Shown here: positions 36,145 to 47,110 of the stretch, one piece after another | Numbering within the stretch: position 1 is the stretch's first letter | Layout of the letters: each line of letters starts with the position of its first letter | Assembly (NCBI RefSeq): GCF_907165205.1 | Contig: NC_058192.1 | Location: forward strand, 15,872,001 to 15,936,000 | Direction of reading: 5' to 3' | Source: Coccinella septempunctata | Taxonomy: Eukaryota > Arthropoda > Insecta > Coleoptera > Coccinellidae | DNA length: 64,000 nt | The notes under the pieces: model-generated | Seen by the model: only the letters and a program-made list of their open reading frames with translations | Databases searched by the model: none | What the model was told of the DNA's origin: nothing | Position numbers and translations under genes: made by a program

Positions 36145-36389
36145 TACGAGGATATATTGAAAAATTCTTAGCCTACTATAGAACCAAACAAAATTTCCAT
36201 GTCAAAATATTTTATCACTCAACATATTCTCCTCTTAATTGGATACATTTATTACAGCGAACCTGCAGCGTCTCTAAACCTTTCAATAAAAATGTTTCTT
36301 CATGCTCTGCAAACCAGAACTCCAGAGCTTTTATTAACTCCTCGTTAGAAGAAAATTTACTACCTTTTGAACTTTTTTTCAGTTGAGGA

Positions 36390-37230
36390 AAGAGATGCTA
36401 GTCGAATGGAGCCATTCTGGTGAATAAGGGGGGTGTTCTAGTAATTCAAACCCTAAATAACGAATTTTTTGCATGACAACATGAGATTTGTGTGCAGGGG
36501 CGTTGTTATGCAAAAACAACACCTTTGGATAGCTTTCCGCGTCTTTTCCCTTAAATTTTTTCCCGTAGAGTGGTCAGTAGTGGTCGAATAATCTCCGGTC
36601 ATGTTATACCCTTATCCAAAAAATCTTTCATGATTAATCCATGGCAATCCCAAAAAACTGAAACAAGAACTTTTCCAGCAGATTTTTGGACACGAAACTT
36701 CTTAGGTCTTGGAGAACCAGAGTGTCGCCATTCCATCGATTGTTGCTTTTTTTCTGGATCGTAGAAATGTACCCAAGTCTCATCCATAGTAACAATTCGG
36801 TTTGAGAAGTCTAAATCGTTTTCAAATCGAGCACAGATCGAACGCAATGCTTCTACCCTTGCACGCTTTTGGTCAACATTCAAACGTTTGGGGATCCATT
36901 TTGCAGCAATTTTTCTTATGTCCAAATTGACGTGAACTATATGATGAACGCGTTCGTATGAAATATTCAGTGCTTCAGATATCTGTTTTAGCCCAATTCG
37001 ACGTTCTGATAAAATCATGCCATGAACTGCATCGATATTTTCGGGGACTGACACAGAAACTGGCCTTCCCGATCGGTCATCATCTTCAATGGAAAATGTA
37101 CCTCATTTGAAGCTTGCAGTCCAATTTTTCACGGTCGCGTACCAAGGACATCGATCACCAAGGGTATTGAGCATATTTTCGTAAATCTTCTTACCTCTTA
37201 GCCCTTTTCAATACAGGTACTTGATGATGG
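36390..37230 (-). pseudogene. mariner transposase pseudogene (family A copy 3)
   Basis: The open part, 36599-37054 minus, begins MSVPENIDAVHGMILSERR and includes ISEALNISYERVHHIVHVNL, RKIAAKWIPKRLNVDQKR, IVTMDETWVHFYDPEKKQQS (first catalytic Asp intact) and EWRHSGSPRPKKFRVQKSAG. It stops after DFLDKGIT. Beyond the stop, the second-Asp block reads LFLHNNAPAHKSHV, where the catalytic Asp is Asn. The N-terminal HTH part is in another frame upstream. It is inactive. Confidence 0.9.
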
Positions 37231-37358
37231 CTCGATACTACAATTTTTCGATTTTCACAATTTCGTTGGACATCTTCTTTCTTTCAATTTATTGCGTAAC
37301 TCTGGTTTACTTTTTTCACCTCACACTTCACTCTGAAACTGCTAATGAGTTATATTTC

Positions 37359-37372
37359 GTTACTATGGTAAC
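37359..37372. promoter_or_regulatory. RFX X-box-like palindrome in mariner copy 3
   Basis: GTTACTATGGTAAC reads on the minus strand as GTTACCATAGTAAC, matching GTNRCC-N2-RGYAAC and nearly self-complementary. It sits in the element's 5' region, inside a neuroligin intron. Confidence 0.5.
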
Positions 37373-37427
37373 GAAATATTTTTTTTATGCATGGTCTAGG
37401 CTAACTAGATATCAATAGATCCTCGTA

Positions 37428-39338
37428 TTAAAAGACACTCAATCATTGTTCTCCCTCTTTCAACATCAAATTCCTAGGCCCTAAGACTACAAAACCCAAT
37501 ACTCTCTTATCCTTAGGTACTTCTTTTGTAGACCATAATGAAAGAATATTCAAATTTCATGGAAATATCTCTTACATTTTCAATTTCATCAAGGAAAACG
37601 TCGGAAATGCTTCCATATCATATATTTTAAAAAAAAATAGTACATAATTTTTCAGCACAAATAATCATTTTTGCAGCATCTTGTTTACTCTTAATATTTC
37701 AGAATATTAAGAGACATTGACGTCATTTGAAGTGAGTCACTCACAAAACATTTATAAAGGTTTTATTTTAGAGATGAGGCTTATATTCAAGTTACATGGT
37801 ACAAACTAAAACCTTCTGAAAATCCGATAATTTAAAACTTGAGATTGCATGGATTTTGAATATAAATTATTATAATCTCAAAAGCCCAAATTCGATAATT
37901 ACCTAATGGCACTCCTAATGAATCATATTTTGCAGAAATAATTGAAGAGCTTCTGGCACAACACTCTCGAAAAATTGCGATATACAATTCTAAAAATTTT
38001 CCCCAGAGATACAGCAGTTCTCTCGTTTTAATACCATACAAATCGTTCGTATGAATGATGATTGAGGTCTTTTCGCTCATTATTTTCAATCCAAAACCTT
38101 CACCCGTATTCTCGCAAAACTCTGGAATAGCGTACTTGGGAAAAGTAACAATATATAAATTTTCCTCTGTGGAAATCAAGCCTGAAAGTTCAGTGAAAAA
38201 TGCATTCGGGACTACAAGAGAATACCGGGGCGAAATCCGAGATGGGAGCCACAAAAAGATGATGAAATGTGGCGAAGGGTCGGGTCCATAGAAGTGACAA
38301 GAGCATGGTAAATCTCTCCACAATGTATTTACAATTTCTATTATTCCTTATTCACCGAGCAAAAATATGGAGTTCTGGCGGATTGAAAGACGACAAAAGA
38401 GTGAAATTTCGGTGATAGGGAGAGAGGAAGGAGGTTTCTGACATGAAATAGTAGAAAATGCTGCCACATACCCGGGTTTTCTGAGTTATTCTGGGCTTTG
38501 TATGATATGTCGGAGCAATATCCATTTCTACTAAGTGGAAGTTCTAGCGGCTTGAATAGTTTCATGCTTCTGAACTGTATTTTAGCCCGGATAAAATATC
38601 TTATCTCCAACAAAGTCTATGTAAATTGTTCGAAATAGTCCAGTAAACAAAGCAAAAAAGTGATTTCTGGATAGATGGTCTGTCAAAGATTGAGGAATGA
38701 CTCTGGTTAAGTTTTCCTGTGCTAACTGTTCGAAAAACCTCAACATTTTCGTACTTTTTTTGGTTTTTCTGAACTGAGCGGTTTTCGACCAAAATCAAAA
38801 TCAAAATATTTTACCAACTTTTTCCAAGAAGGCTGTGGAATGGTGGGGTGAAAATTAAAAAGCTGTCTGAACTCATCGATCTGCTCATCGGCTGTATCTC
38901 GATTAATATTAGGTTTAGGAAGAAAGTTTATACATAAAAAATTGTAGCAAACATAATGAAGTTTGAAAATAAACGATCGATTTACAAGCTATCAGCAAAA
39001 AACAGAGTAAGCACACGGTATTCGAGTTAAAAAACTTAACAGACATATCACAGCATCCCCAAACAACCCGTAAAAGTTCCATTAACTTTGCAACAATGTA
39101 CATGAATATACTTTACTAAAACATACAGAGAACAAGACAGAAATACATTTTACACCATTAGACCTCCCCAATTAGTCAACTGGTTAAGCATATTGCCCAG
39201 TGATTAGAACCTTATGATGGAGCAGTGTTTATAGATCTTCCATATGTCATTCAGGGTCGAGGACATTAGGATTTTTATATACAGTAAATTATATTATATG
39301 CCATTTCCCTGTCAAGAAATTCTTTTTCGAAATTGCAG
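37428..39338. other. first detected intron, right part
   Basis: AT-rich intron sequence. A 163-codon minus frame at 37832-38323 has no domain, no homology I recognise and no splice context, so I treat it as a chance frame. Confidence 0.5.
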
Positions 39339-39539
39339 GTTTTCTGAAGATAGACAGCGGGGATAGTTTCAATTCAAACTTTGGTCTAGTAGACCAAATA
39401 GCCGCTTTGGTTTGGGTGAGAGATAACATTGAAGTTTTTGGTGGTGATCCAGAAAGTGTCACGCTTCTAGGACATGGAACTGGAGCTGCTTGTGCTAATC
39501 TTTTGATGTTGAGTCCAATGATAAAGCCGGGCAATAAAT
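39339..39539 (+). CDS. neuroligin-family exon b (nucleophile-elbow region)
   Basis: The acceptor AAATTGCAG ends at 39338 and the donor GTGAGT starts at 39540. It encodes GFLKIDSGDSFNSNFGLVDQ, then IAALVWVRDNIEVFGGDPES and VTLLGHGTGAACANLL. The 'FGLVDQ..AL.WV..NI..FGGDP..VTL.G' order is diagnostic of carboxylesterase/cholinesterase-like folds. The active-site elbow GESAG of esterases is GHGTG here, so the serine is Gly and hydrolysis is impossible, as in neuroligins. It joins phase 1 to phase 1 on both sides. Confidence 0.94.
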
Positions 39540-42500
39540 GTGAGTATCTTTATCTTTCCTAACTGTACCAACCTATCTGGACTGATCTCCAATTTCTTGT
39601 GAATATTTCATTGTCGATGAGAAATATAGCCATCATTCGCGTGAATTTTCATAGAAGAAGAATACTTCATTAGATTAGATGTTCGGATTTTCAATAAAGA
39701 TGCTTTATTTCAATTCACTAACAGAAAGCATGAATGTATACAAAATACCCGGAAAGTATTTTCGCATGAGTTGATCTTATATAGCAGCTTATGTCCTGTC
39801 AGGTGAAGCTGAGCATAAGAGCTATTCAAAGATTACTTGTTAGATTACAAATCTAACATAACACGACTCTACAAAAAAATTTTTGTTCTTTGTCCTAACG
39901 TTTATACTAGGATTTTCCGGTTAATTATGCACAAAAACGAAAAGAAAATAACTTTTTTTGATATAAAGTTTGCTTTTGTGATAGTTATAGTATTAATAGT
40001 CGTTCTTAGTTTTTTTAATGATTTTTAATAATTCAAAGAGATCGTCCGATGAGAGTGGGGTGTTTACGTTAACAAGGTGCCACTAGAGGGCACTCGAGTC
40101 ATAAACAATGATCAGGTGTTGTTTACTTGCCCAGACAAACTTCAAATATCGTCAAGAAAGTGTTAATACGATGCTGATGCATTTTGTCTTATATGTGATC
40201 AATTTATTATAATTCGTGACGTGAAATACGAATTAAAGACATCTCACTTTCTCTCTGAAGCCTATGAAGCATATTTTGATTTTCCTGTTTGGAATCAAGA
40301 CAAGCCATGGGCTCCACATGTTGCTTGTTTTTATTGTAAATGCTATCGTTGAATCAGTCTCCTAAACACAGAAGCAAACTTTTTCATGCCATATAGTTTT
40401 TTTTCGTCTAATTAGGATCCTAACTATCGAAATTTTATGCTTTGCAGTCAAAGTCAAATTTGGTGTTGACCCGTGATAATTAATGGAAATTAGCACCTTA
40501 GCAAGCCCTGAAGATGCAGTTACGGAGAATTTTCTTGTCAATTATTTCTCATGAAGAATATTATTCTTGACCACTGGGGATGAATAACATAAGAAAGCTG
40601 TACTTGAAAGATTGTATTGTAGCTGTGCATACAGCGCTTTCAAGAAGTTAAACGTGAGAGGTCTATCAAATGATCATGTCATGAGCAATTGAGAAGAGTT
40701 CTACCTAAAAATGATTGAGAATTCTTATTATACATATATGCAAAGAAGTTTTCTTTATATTCAAGGCCCACCTTTAATTCCAAGGGTACTATAGATTATC
40801 TCGACTTTGGAAAAGTGCTGCCTCTTGGCTTTCATGTTTCGGGGACAAAATTAGGCGAATTAATGAATGAAATTCAACTCCTATTGGTGTCGCATCCAGT
40901 CTACTTCGGGGTTCATCTTGCGAATGAACAAGCAACACAACTCGCGTCGAATTTAACGGATACAAGGGGCAGAACAAACCGTCCCTCATCCAGGGGAGAA
41001 ATCGACAGTAAAGGGCCGGCATTCTAATTCACATAAAGAGTCGACGTCTTCCACGGAGTCTGAATTGTGAGGGGGAGTAACCATGCGGCGAAGAATACAT
41101 CCCAGTTCCTCGAACTAGGACCCGCATTCACTTGTTTCGTCGCGAGGAACAATACAAATGCAAATGCCACGTTAATTTTACGGCCAAAGTTGAAAGTTCG
41201 TTTCCTGAACGGACACCAGCACTCTGGATTGCGAGAGCGTGACGAGTTCAGAATCGTTTGCCAACGAGGGATTTTATATCCCACTTACTTGTTAAAGCGA
41301 AATGGGGCAAGGTCTTTTCTGCTGTTGCGTTTTACGATCGGAATAGATCTCGGTTTATTCTTATACAAAGCGTGATTTCTTTCCTGTGCACAATCTTTTA
41401 TAGAACGAATAATAATAATATGCTAAAATTCCAACATTGGCTGGTCAAGTATAGAAAGGAAAGTTAACCACTTCCATCTTATCTCACGATTGATTATTTC
41501 AGCAACCTGATGTAAAAAGTAAAGGCACGCATGATTCAAATCATGCTGAATAGAAATCAGATAACCTTGGAGCTTTCACAGTCCCCTTCAGAGGGATATT
41601 AACTTATCCAAGATATCTCAGATATCAAAGGGATTTAGCTCGGTCGGAGCCCTTTTCTGGTTTTTGACCTCTTGATGGTAATAGGGTCCAGGCTGCTCCT
41701 CAGTTCTTGATGTCGACCAGTCCAGTCTCCTCTTCGGCTACTTGGTGTCGGTTGAATCCTGCCCCCTTCTTGTGGAAATGAATGGAGTTTTTTTCATGTT
41801 CCTCTGCTTTCCCATGAACTTGCGAGCCATTCATGGTATTGTATGGCCAATTCTTGGTGTAAAATCTTGGCAACATACTCATGTCTATCCCTTGTACCTC
41901 ATGCCCGCATCCCCTGGTCATGTGCAGTATGGTTTTATGTGTCGCACACTCTAACGACATCTATCGTCCGCCAGAGAAGCATACTTTGCGATATATTTAA
42001 GATATATTGAGATTATGAAGCTCTTTGTCTCGAGAATCAACTTTTAATAAAATTGTATTTCTTGAAAAACCTTTAACAATATTTACTGGATGAGTTCCAG
42101 AAAAAATGAGTAGTAGTACAAAATTCTCATGAGCCTTCAACCTCGCATCTATAAGGGTTTGGGGGATCTATTATGGATCTCCTCTGATTCTTGTGGTCTC
42201 TGAATTAGTTGAATTTCTTATATTGGCATTCTTGTTTTCTGGAACAGTATTTTCGTGAATTCCTTTGTTTTTCATTACTTACTTCTGCTTATTATGAATT
42301 ATTCATTAGGATCATCATCATTGTTTGTGATTTTATGGAGATTCAGTATTGAATTGCTTGGTTAGCCTTCCCCTGAGGTATCAAATTCCCATAATTTGGG
42401 CATAATGACTTTTGTCGAGTTCTGGAGTGAAGAATCGATGTTCACTCACTCCTCTATCGACAATACTGATTTGCCATACACCAGATGGAAATTATGTGCA

Positions 42501-43509
42501 TTGAATTCATCGCAAAATCACCAAAACATTCTTGGATTTGAATCCATGGCTTCTTGTAATTTGTTCATAAGGTGTACAAAGTTTTTATTCAAAGATTGAC
42601 GATATTGTATATTCGAGGTAGGTATATTATTCCAACTCATAATGATTTCATCAAGAAGTCTATAAACGTCGAAAGTTTAGGGGTTCAACATTATTTAATT
42701 GAATGTCAGGAAATACCTATTCCTGGGAAACATCGGAAAAACGATGCATTCTCATTAAATTTTCCGCAGAAGGTTTTCAGAGCATTCTACAGGTCCTCGG
42801 CAATTCCGATGAAATACCATCACGCTAAATTATTATGCTCGAAATGAACGAAAGAGCATCTAGTGGCCCTTTGTTCTTGCATCAAAGGAGGGGGCCATAA
42901 TTATGGTGTTTACTTATAAATTATAATTGGTCACGCAACTGTGTCGGGAGGAGGTTGTGCCAAGTTCCGAACATAATAATTATTTATCAGACGAATTTGC
43001 GTTCAGCCTGCTAGAGCCTGCAGATAACTACGGGCTCTTTTGTATCGAACCCAGGGGTGGGCAATTAGCGTCGACCCTTTCTCTACACTATGAACCGGAG
43101 TGCGTACTAAACAGAGGCATATTGGACAGGAGTCGAGATAAACAGGGACGCGTGGAATTTGGAACTAATCAGTGTGGTAATTGTGGGATTATTAGTTAAT
43201 TCTCTATTAGGAGAATAGAGAATTAAAGATTGATGTGTGACGGTTTCAACCTAAGTGTCTAGTAAGGATAGAAGTAATGTGGTTGTACAAGAGAGGAGGG
43301 AACTACACAGAGCTTGAAGTCATTTCATCTGTTCAAAGGATAGTTTTACTACACGTATTCCTTGTTTGCTATTTTCTGAGTTGTTCAGAAGGTACAAATC
43401 CGAAAATTTTCAAAGTATTGATGTTCTGGATGCATGAATTTTGTATCGGAATGATAATCCTCCATGTAGTTATAGTTATAGTTTGATGAGGGCGTTACAT
43501 GCCAATGCT
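39540..43509. other. second detected intron, left part
   Basis: There is no coding exon of the gene here. GC-richer islands at about 40790-41380 and 42920-43200 stand out from the AT-rich background, with frames on both strands but no recognised domain. A perfect 12-bp hairpin (TAATTCTCTATT stem) lies at 43197-43225. Confidence 0.45.
43197..43225. repeat. perfect 12-bp hairpin
   Basis: TAATTCTCTATT (43197-43208) and AATAGAGAATTA (43214-43225) pair perfectly around a 5-nt loop AGGAG. Confidence 0.6.
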
Positions 43510-44030
43510 ATCTTAAGGTCTATTGCGCCCCCCATCAGAGCTGTTCTCACAACTGCGCCATCTACTTGCCCTCCAGCTCCAGTATCTGAGAGGAGGCCGC
43601 ATTCCTCCTAAAATGTTCTCGCCCAAGACATTGCTCGCGCAGGCTTGCAATGGCAACGCATTTTGTAACCGCCTGAACAGGGGTTTCTTTTTCTTCTCCA
43701 CAGATTCTACACTCGTCAGTTTCTTATAACTCCATTTTCATTAAATGCCTTCTAAGGCGACAATGTCCTGTAAGGAGGCGTAACTTATTCTTGCTCAAAA
43801 AACTTCTTGGATCTTGAAGTCTTAAAATTCCGGAGTAATTTTTTGGAATGATCCATTTCTGAAAGAAGTGTTTTTCTTTTGGTTTCTCCCTTCTGCAGAA
43901 ACTCTTTCCTATAGATGCATTTTCCTACACCACTGATAGACTATGGGCCAGTTATTTTGCGTTTGTGCTCTTTTTCTGGCGAGTGTGTTGCTTCCTCGTT
44001 TCCTTTGATTCCAGAGTGACCTGGAACCCA
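43510..44030 (-). pseudogene. non-LTR retrotransposon RNase H / C-terminal fragment
   Basis: On the minus strand near 44025 the sequence reads VWVPGHSGIKGNEEA, the classic RNase H motif of I/R1-type retrotransposons, followed by a shifted TLARKRAQ. Further down, 43513-43701 reads ACASNVLGENILG and RYWSWRASRW, the usual end of such proteins after the Cys-rich 'C..C..E.ET..H.L..C' segment. Stops and frameshifts are frequent, so this is an old relic. Confidence 0.75.
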
Positions 44031-45438
44031 AACTGAAGTGACCTTGTTATTCTTGCCTATTTCTTTGAGATCCTCCATGTAATGCACTACCTATTCAGTT
44101 ATTAAGTAATTGAAATTTGAATTTCGTCTCCATGTTCATCACGGTGATCCAAGTATTATCCTACAACTGGTTCATAACCTCACCAGTAAAAATAAGAGCT
44201 CATCTTTTTCTTCTATGTGTGGTGACTATTTTGGAGTGAATTGAGGCCTTGTGGCCCATTGTTTATCCGACTCGCCAACAACAATGCCATGAGGCAGCGG
44301 AGGGGAGTCCCTTCAAACATAGGAATCATGAGTACTGGGTTTCTTAGGTATCTCCTTATTAACTCTTCTTCTTATCTTCTTCCTCTTCTACGTGCGGTGC
44401 CCCGCTGGGCTGAACTGAGGTCTCGTGACCCATTGCCTTCTTAACTCAGTAACTACTGAAAGTAAACAGAATATATTCAACATTTTCATCAGTACTCTTG
44501 AAGCACAAGGAACAACTAGTGCATATAGGATTATTGAATTGTTCTTCACCTGAAACTCTCATTTTATAACCCGGTACTAAAAATAGACTCGCAATGCATG
44601 AGAAAGATCGCGCAAATAGTCCGTAAGAAAGTGTAAGATGAAACCTTACTTACCATTATCTTGTAACAATACGTAACAGAAATAAGATTAAGATAATTAC
44701 TTCCTCTGGGTATTGTCATACTTTGCTTTGTAGCTAGTACGAAAGTAACAATTTTAATTTATTAAGTTTTCACATATTCCACCTTGTTGTGCCAAAGAAA
44801 ACCCTACAACATAAATTCAAAAATTCTAAATTAACTATATCATTCCTATAATAAAAAAAAATTATCGACAAAAACCCCATCAGTGACCAAATCATCGCCA
44901 GCAAAAAAATGTAAATCCATTTCTGGCACAAAAAATTAGGGCTGCCCATTGAACACTCTTAACTACACTGCATAGAGGGTGCATTAAAAACTCCTCAATT
45001 ATACACGAAATCTTGCATAACTCACAATGAAGATTGATGTTTTCGAGCTTTTTTCTACAAAATAATAAATACCGAAGAAATGTGATTTATTAGCGTTACT
45101 TTTTATGTATGCTGAAATTTCTATAGCAACAATCAAAGATCTTTCGATATTTATTCGTTTTTGTTGACAGCAAACTAACAAATATCTCGTACGCAATAAT
45201 AATTATAGTTATAGTAACCTACAGTAGTTTTACTTGCTTCTATATCCTCCATTCAAATTTCTTGAAGGTTTGGTTAGGTTTGATTAAAACACGGATTTGT
45301 ATTTAGCCCCAATGTCCGAGGATGCGGAACCAGCAGCATCCTTGGGCAACACGATTACTCCGATATTTATTCATGAACCCTGTTAACACCAATAACAATA
45401 GCACCACGGCCAATCTAATCAATCCTTCATGATTTCAG
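44031..45438. other. second detected intron, right part
   Basis: Two similar segments near 44238-44280 and 44400-44450 (GAATTGAGGCCTTGTGGCCCA-like and GAACTGAGGTCTCGTGACCCA-like) form a diverged local repeat. Otherwise nothing is recognised before exon c. Confidence 0.4.
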
Positions 45439-45700
45439 TGCTGTGCCACAGAGCAATTTTAATGGGAGGAACGGCCATAGCTGATTGGGCATTAGCCAGC
45501 AATCCCCGAGACGTCACAGATCAAGTGGCCCGTGCCCTCCAATGCGAAGTTGGCGACAAGGCCTGTCTCAGAGGCAAACGACTGGACGAAATTATGGGGG
45601 CCCACGTCGTAGCAAGACCCTATTCCACACGCTTTGGTCCCATAGTCGATTCGAGCGTGGTCCCTAATGATCCCCTGAAGTCGATGACGAATTTGAGTAG
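45439..45700 (+). CDS. neuroligin-family exon c
   Basis: The acceptor CATGATTTCAG ends at 45438. The donor GTATGG at 45701 is preferred over GTAGGT at 45697 because only the former keeps frame with the next exon. It encodes LCHRAILMGGTAIADWALAS, then CEVGDKACLRGKRLDEIMGA and RFGPIVDSSVVPNDPLKSM. The LFHRAI.QSG helix and the FGPVIDG.V.P..P strand of cholinesterase-like proteins are both recognisable. The CEVGDKAC pair probably forms the family's small disulfide loop. Confidence 0.93.
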
Positions 45701-45987
45701 GTATGGAGTTGAATAATGTATAAGGACGATTGTGCTTGCCGATTTGTGCTTGCGACTTCGGGGGTGAAAATGCGTACGGGGTGAAACGAATTAGCGGCCG
45801 AACATTTCAGTCGAATGAAGACCTTCGAGAATATTTGTCTTAGAACAGTTCTCCTGTATCTCTCATAGCGCCTAGCTCGAAAGTTTGTGAATATTTTTGT
45901 CGATATGTTCAATGAAGTCACATGATTTCCTATTGAAACTATATCTTTGTTGCCCCTTTCGTTTTGATACAGTCGCAAGACTGTATG
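45701..45987. other. start of third detected intron
   Basis: No feature recognised before the inserted mariner copy 4. Confidence 0.4.
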
Positions 45988-46737
45988 TACGAGGATATAT
46001 TGAAAAATTCTTAGCCTACACATATTCTCCTCTTAATTGGATACACTTATTACAGCGAAGCTGCAACGTCTCTAGACCTTTCAAAAAAAAATGTTTCTTC
46101 TTGCTCTGCGAACCAGACCTCTACAGCTTTTATAACCTCCTCGTTGGAAGAAAATTTACTACGTATTAAACTTTTTTTTAGTTAAGGAAAGAGATGATAG
46201 TCGGATGGAGCCAAATCTGGTGCATAAGGGGGGGGGGCTCTAGTAATTTAAACCTACATCACGAATTTCTTGCATGGCAACATGAGATTTGTGTGCAGGT
46301 GCGATTTCCTGCGAAAACAAAACACCTTTGGATAGCTTTCCGCGTCATTTCTCCTTAATTTTTTTCCGTAGAGTGGTCAGTAATGTCGAATAGTAATCTC
46401 CGGTTATTCTTCTACCCGCATCCAAAAAATGAATCATGATAACTCCATGGCAATCCCAAAAAACTGAAGCAGGAACTTTTCCAGCAGATTCTTGGACACG
46501 AAACTTCTTAGGTCTTGGAGAACCAGAGTGTCGCCATTCCATCGATTGTTGCTTTGTTTCGGGATCGTAGAATTGTACCCAAGTGTCATCCATAGTAACA
46601 ATTCGGTTTAAGAAGTCAACATCGTTTTCAAATCGAGCACAGATCGAACGCGATGCTTCTACCCTTACACGCTTTTGGTCAACATTCAAACATTTGGGGA
46701 TCCATCTCATGTCCAAACTGACGAGAACTACTCGTAG
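45988..46737 (-). mobile_element. mariner transposon, family A copy 4 (5'-truncated, minus strand)
   Basis: The left end has TA followed by CGAGGATATATTGAAAAATT, the intact 3' inverted repeat. The element reads right to left and stops near 46737 at the equivalent of VNLDMR, so the N-terminal HTH coding part, 5' region and 5' repeat are lost. A perfect palindrome GAACTACTCGTAGTTC (46725-46740) sits exactly at the breakpoint. It is inside the third detected neuroligin intron. Confidence 0.9.
46345..46716 (-). pseudogene. mariner transposase pseudogene (family A copy 4)
   Basis: A 123-codon frame: MDMRWIPKCLNVDQKR, then RIVTMDDTWVQFYDPETKQQ (first catalytic Asp present), EWRHSGSPRPKKFRVQESAG and GDYYSTLLTTLRKKIKEK. 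Five codons (K-I-A-A-K in copy 3) are deleted near the start. Downstream the second-Asp block is altered (SQEIAPAHKSHV), and later frames are broken. Confidence 0.88.
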
Positions 46738-46799
46738 TTCTGAAATTACTCATGGTGTAAACAAAAGTCACAGGAAATGAAAGATACTTATCCTGTGCA

Positions 46800-47110
46800 T
46801 TCTGTTCTGGAAAAAACACCTCCTCGAGCAGGACTCGAACCTACGACTCCTGATTATCGGTCAAGCGCTGTGCCATTTGAGCTACCGAAGAAGACGTGAG
46901 GATTCCATCTGCAAGGTGTTGGAAGTGCTCCACCCAGAATTCAGACGTTAGTATTATCGCTTACGGAAGGTGGCGTTCAGAAGCGAGAGGAATGTTAGTA
47001 GCTGGGGGGAAACAACATTCGTTGTAATACTTACATCTGAAATCTGGGTGGAACATTTCCAAAACCTTACAGATAGAATCCTCAAGTCTTGCTCGAGGAG
47101 GTACTTTTTC
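46800..47110. repeat. foldback repeat with asymmetric tRNA-like insert
   Basis: The left arm (about 46800-46966) and right arm (about 47018-47110) are inverted copies, sharing for example CTGGGTGGAGCACTTCCAAC-like and CTCGAGGAGG segments. The right arm lacks the roughly 60 bp that form most of the tRNA-like fold in the left arm. The missing piece is bounded by GTC on both sides, consistent with a microhomology deletion, or alternatively with gain in the left arm. Confidence 0.75.
46820..46891 (-). tRNA. tRNA-Ile(GAT)-like sequence, probably pseudo or SINE head
   Basis: 72 nt fold as a cloverleaf: acceptor stem TCTTCGG with TCGAGGA (7 pairs including G-U), anticodon stem CTTGA with TCAGG (5 pairs), loop CCGATAA giving anticodon GAT, and T stem GTAGG with CCTGC around TTCGAGT. 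A-box-like TAGCTCAAATGG and B-box GGTTCGAGTCC are present. Two faults are a weak D stem and C where U33 should be. No CCA is needed in a eukaryotic gene. Nuclear Ile tRNAs usually read AAT or TAT, so a GAT anticodon plus the repeat context points to a tRNA-derived repeat rather than a working gene. Confidence 0.45.

Larger units (their letters stand above)
36145..37427 (-). mobile_element. mariner transposon, family A copy 3 (full length, minus strand)
   Basis: A 1283-bp element with TA at both ends and inverted termini (TACGAGGATATATTG at left, CTATTGATATCTAG-type inverse at right). It lies antisense to the neuroligin gene in its first detected intron. It is the best preserved of the four family-A copies in coding terms: one 151-codon frame spans the linker and first catalytic block. 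The X-box-like palindrome is at 37359-37372. Confidence 0.93.

Noticed and set aside
36114..36386. 90-codon plus frame beginning in the intron and entering mariner copy 3
   Set aside because: It is the reverse strand of the mariner 3' region; the transposase is on the minus strand.
37832..38323. 163-codon minus-strand frame
   Set aside because: The longest orphan frame, but it has no motif, no splice context, unusual composition and lies in a neuroligin intron. A chance frame is more likely.
45697..45700. Alternative donor GTAGGT for exon c
   Set aside because: It would leave phase 1, which fits neither acceptor of exon d. The donor at 45701 with the acceptor at 55135 restores the frame and the family motif.
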